NCBI GenBank assembly: GCA_016204605.1
Contig: JACQKK010000059.1
Coordinates: forward strand, 1-39,409
DNA: 39,409 nucleotides
Reading direction: 5' to 3'
Origin: Candidatus Lambdaproteobacteria bacterium
GTDB taxonomy: Bacteria; SAR324; JACQKK01
Shown: piece by piece, positions 39,191 through 39,409 of the stretch
Layout: the number at the start of each line of letters is the position of its first letter
Position numbering within the stretch: the first letter of the stretch is position 1
Program-made: the position numbers and the translations under genes
The notes under the pieces: model-generated
The model's database searches: none
The model's input: the letters and a program-made list of their open reading frames with translations, nothing else
Told to the model about the DNA's origin: nothing

Positions 39191-39409
39191 CGGCCTCGCC
39201 CCGGGGGCCGATCCCTCCCCGGCGCGATCCGCACCCTCGCCCCGCTCGATCCCGGCAGCCTCGCAACCGCCCGCTAACTTCGCCCGAAATCCTGCATGTC
39301 CCGATGCCGGGGAGGGCACCGCCGGACGCGGCAGCAGCCTCATGTAAAAGGGGTTTCCATCGCATCCGCGCGGTTGTTTCGGGCGGCCACTGCAACACGC
39401 GGCGGAACC
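39191..39409. other. Right-edge intergenic stretch, nothing identified
   Basis: The last 219 bases contain no supported gene, RNA or repeat. A minus-strand open frame here is low-complexity and has no family resemblance. Confidence 0.5.

Overview
The window is high-GC DNA from a Gram-negative bacterium. It encodes Sec-exported periplasmic proteins, outer-membrane beta-barrels (a DUF3187 protein and an OmpW-like barrel) and the yajC-secD-secF operon. The short SecD (523 aa), the two-CW-domain protein, the LLM oxidoreductase and the abundance of orphan solute-binding proteins would fit a beta- or deltaproteobacterium-like or Rokubacteria/Methylomirabilota-like lineage. The sequence alone does not settle this. 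I see no tRNA, rRNA, CRISPR array, transposase or phage gene.

Region 1 (1-11.5 kb) is the striking part. Six complete, co-directional paralogs of family-5 (peptide/oligopeptide/nickel type) ABC solute-binding proteins lie head to tail. Every mature protein starts QKYGG directly after an Ala-x-Ala cleavage site. No permease or ATPase gene lies in or next to the array. The intergenic spacers are mosaics of near-identical blocks, including one duplicated promoter, leader and signal peptide, so they record tandem duplication and probably gene conversion. A small DUF2249-like gene is divergent from the array.

Region 2 (11.5-21.3 kb) holds ordinary genes: a DUF3187 barrel, thiol peroxidase (tpx), a formate/nitrite-type channel, a HIT hydrolase, a macrodomain protein, a large M16 lipoprotein-type protease, a class III aminotransferase and folK. 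Long GC-rich hairpins sit in several spacers.

Region 3 (21.3-26.2 kb) contains a CAP-domain exported protein overlapping folK (TTG start), a two-CW protein, a threonine dehydratase-like enzyme, a 640-base gene-poor spacer with a MerR-type operator-like palindrome, an OmpW-like barrel and a small SdpI-like membrane protein.

Region 4 (26.2-29.9 kb) is the translocase operon yajC-secD-secF plus a small secreted beta-sandwich protein.

Region 5 (30-39.4 kb) has a probable operon of fused HyuA-HyuB 5-oxoprolinase/hydantoinase, an MFS exporter-like protein (4-nt overlap) and a divergent ArgH-like lyase. After it come ThpR, a CopD-like membrane protein and an LLM-class flavin oxidoreductase. The binding-protein array and the oxoprolinase-MFS-lyase cluster both suggest scavenging and catabolism of small nitrogenous compounds. 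No direct link between the two is visible.
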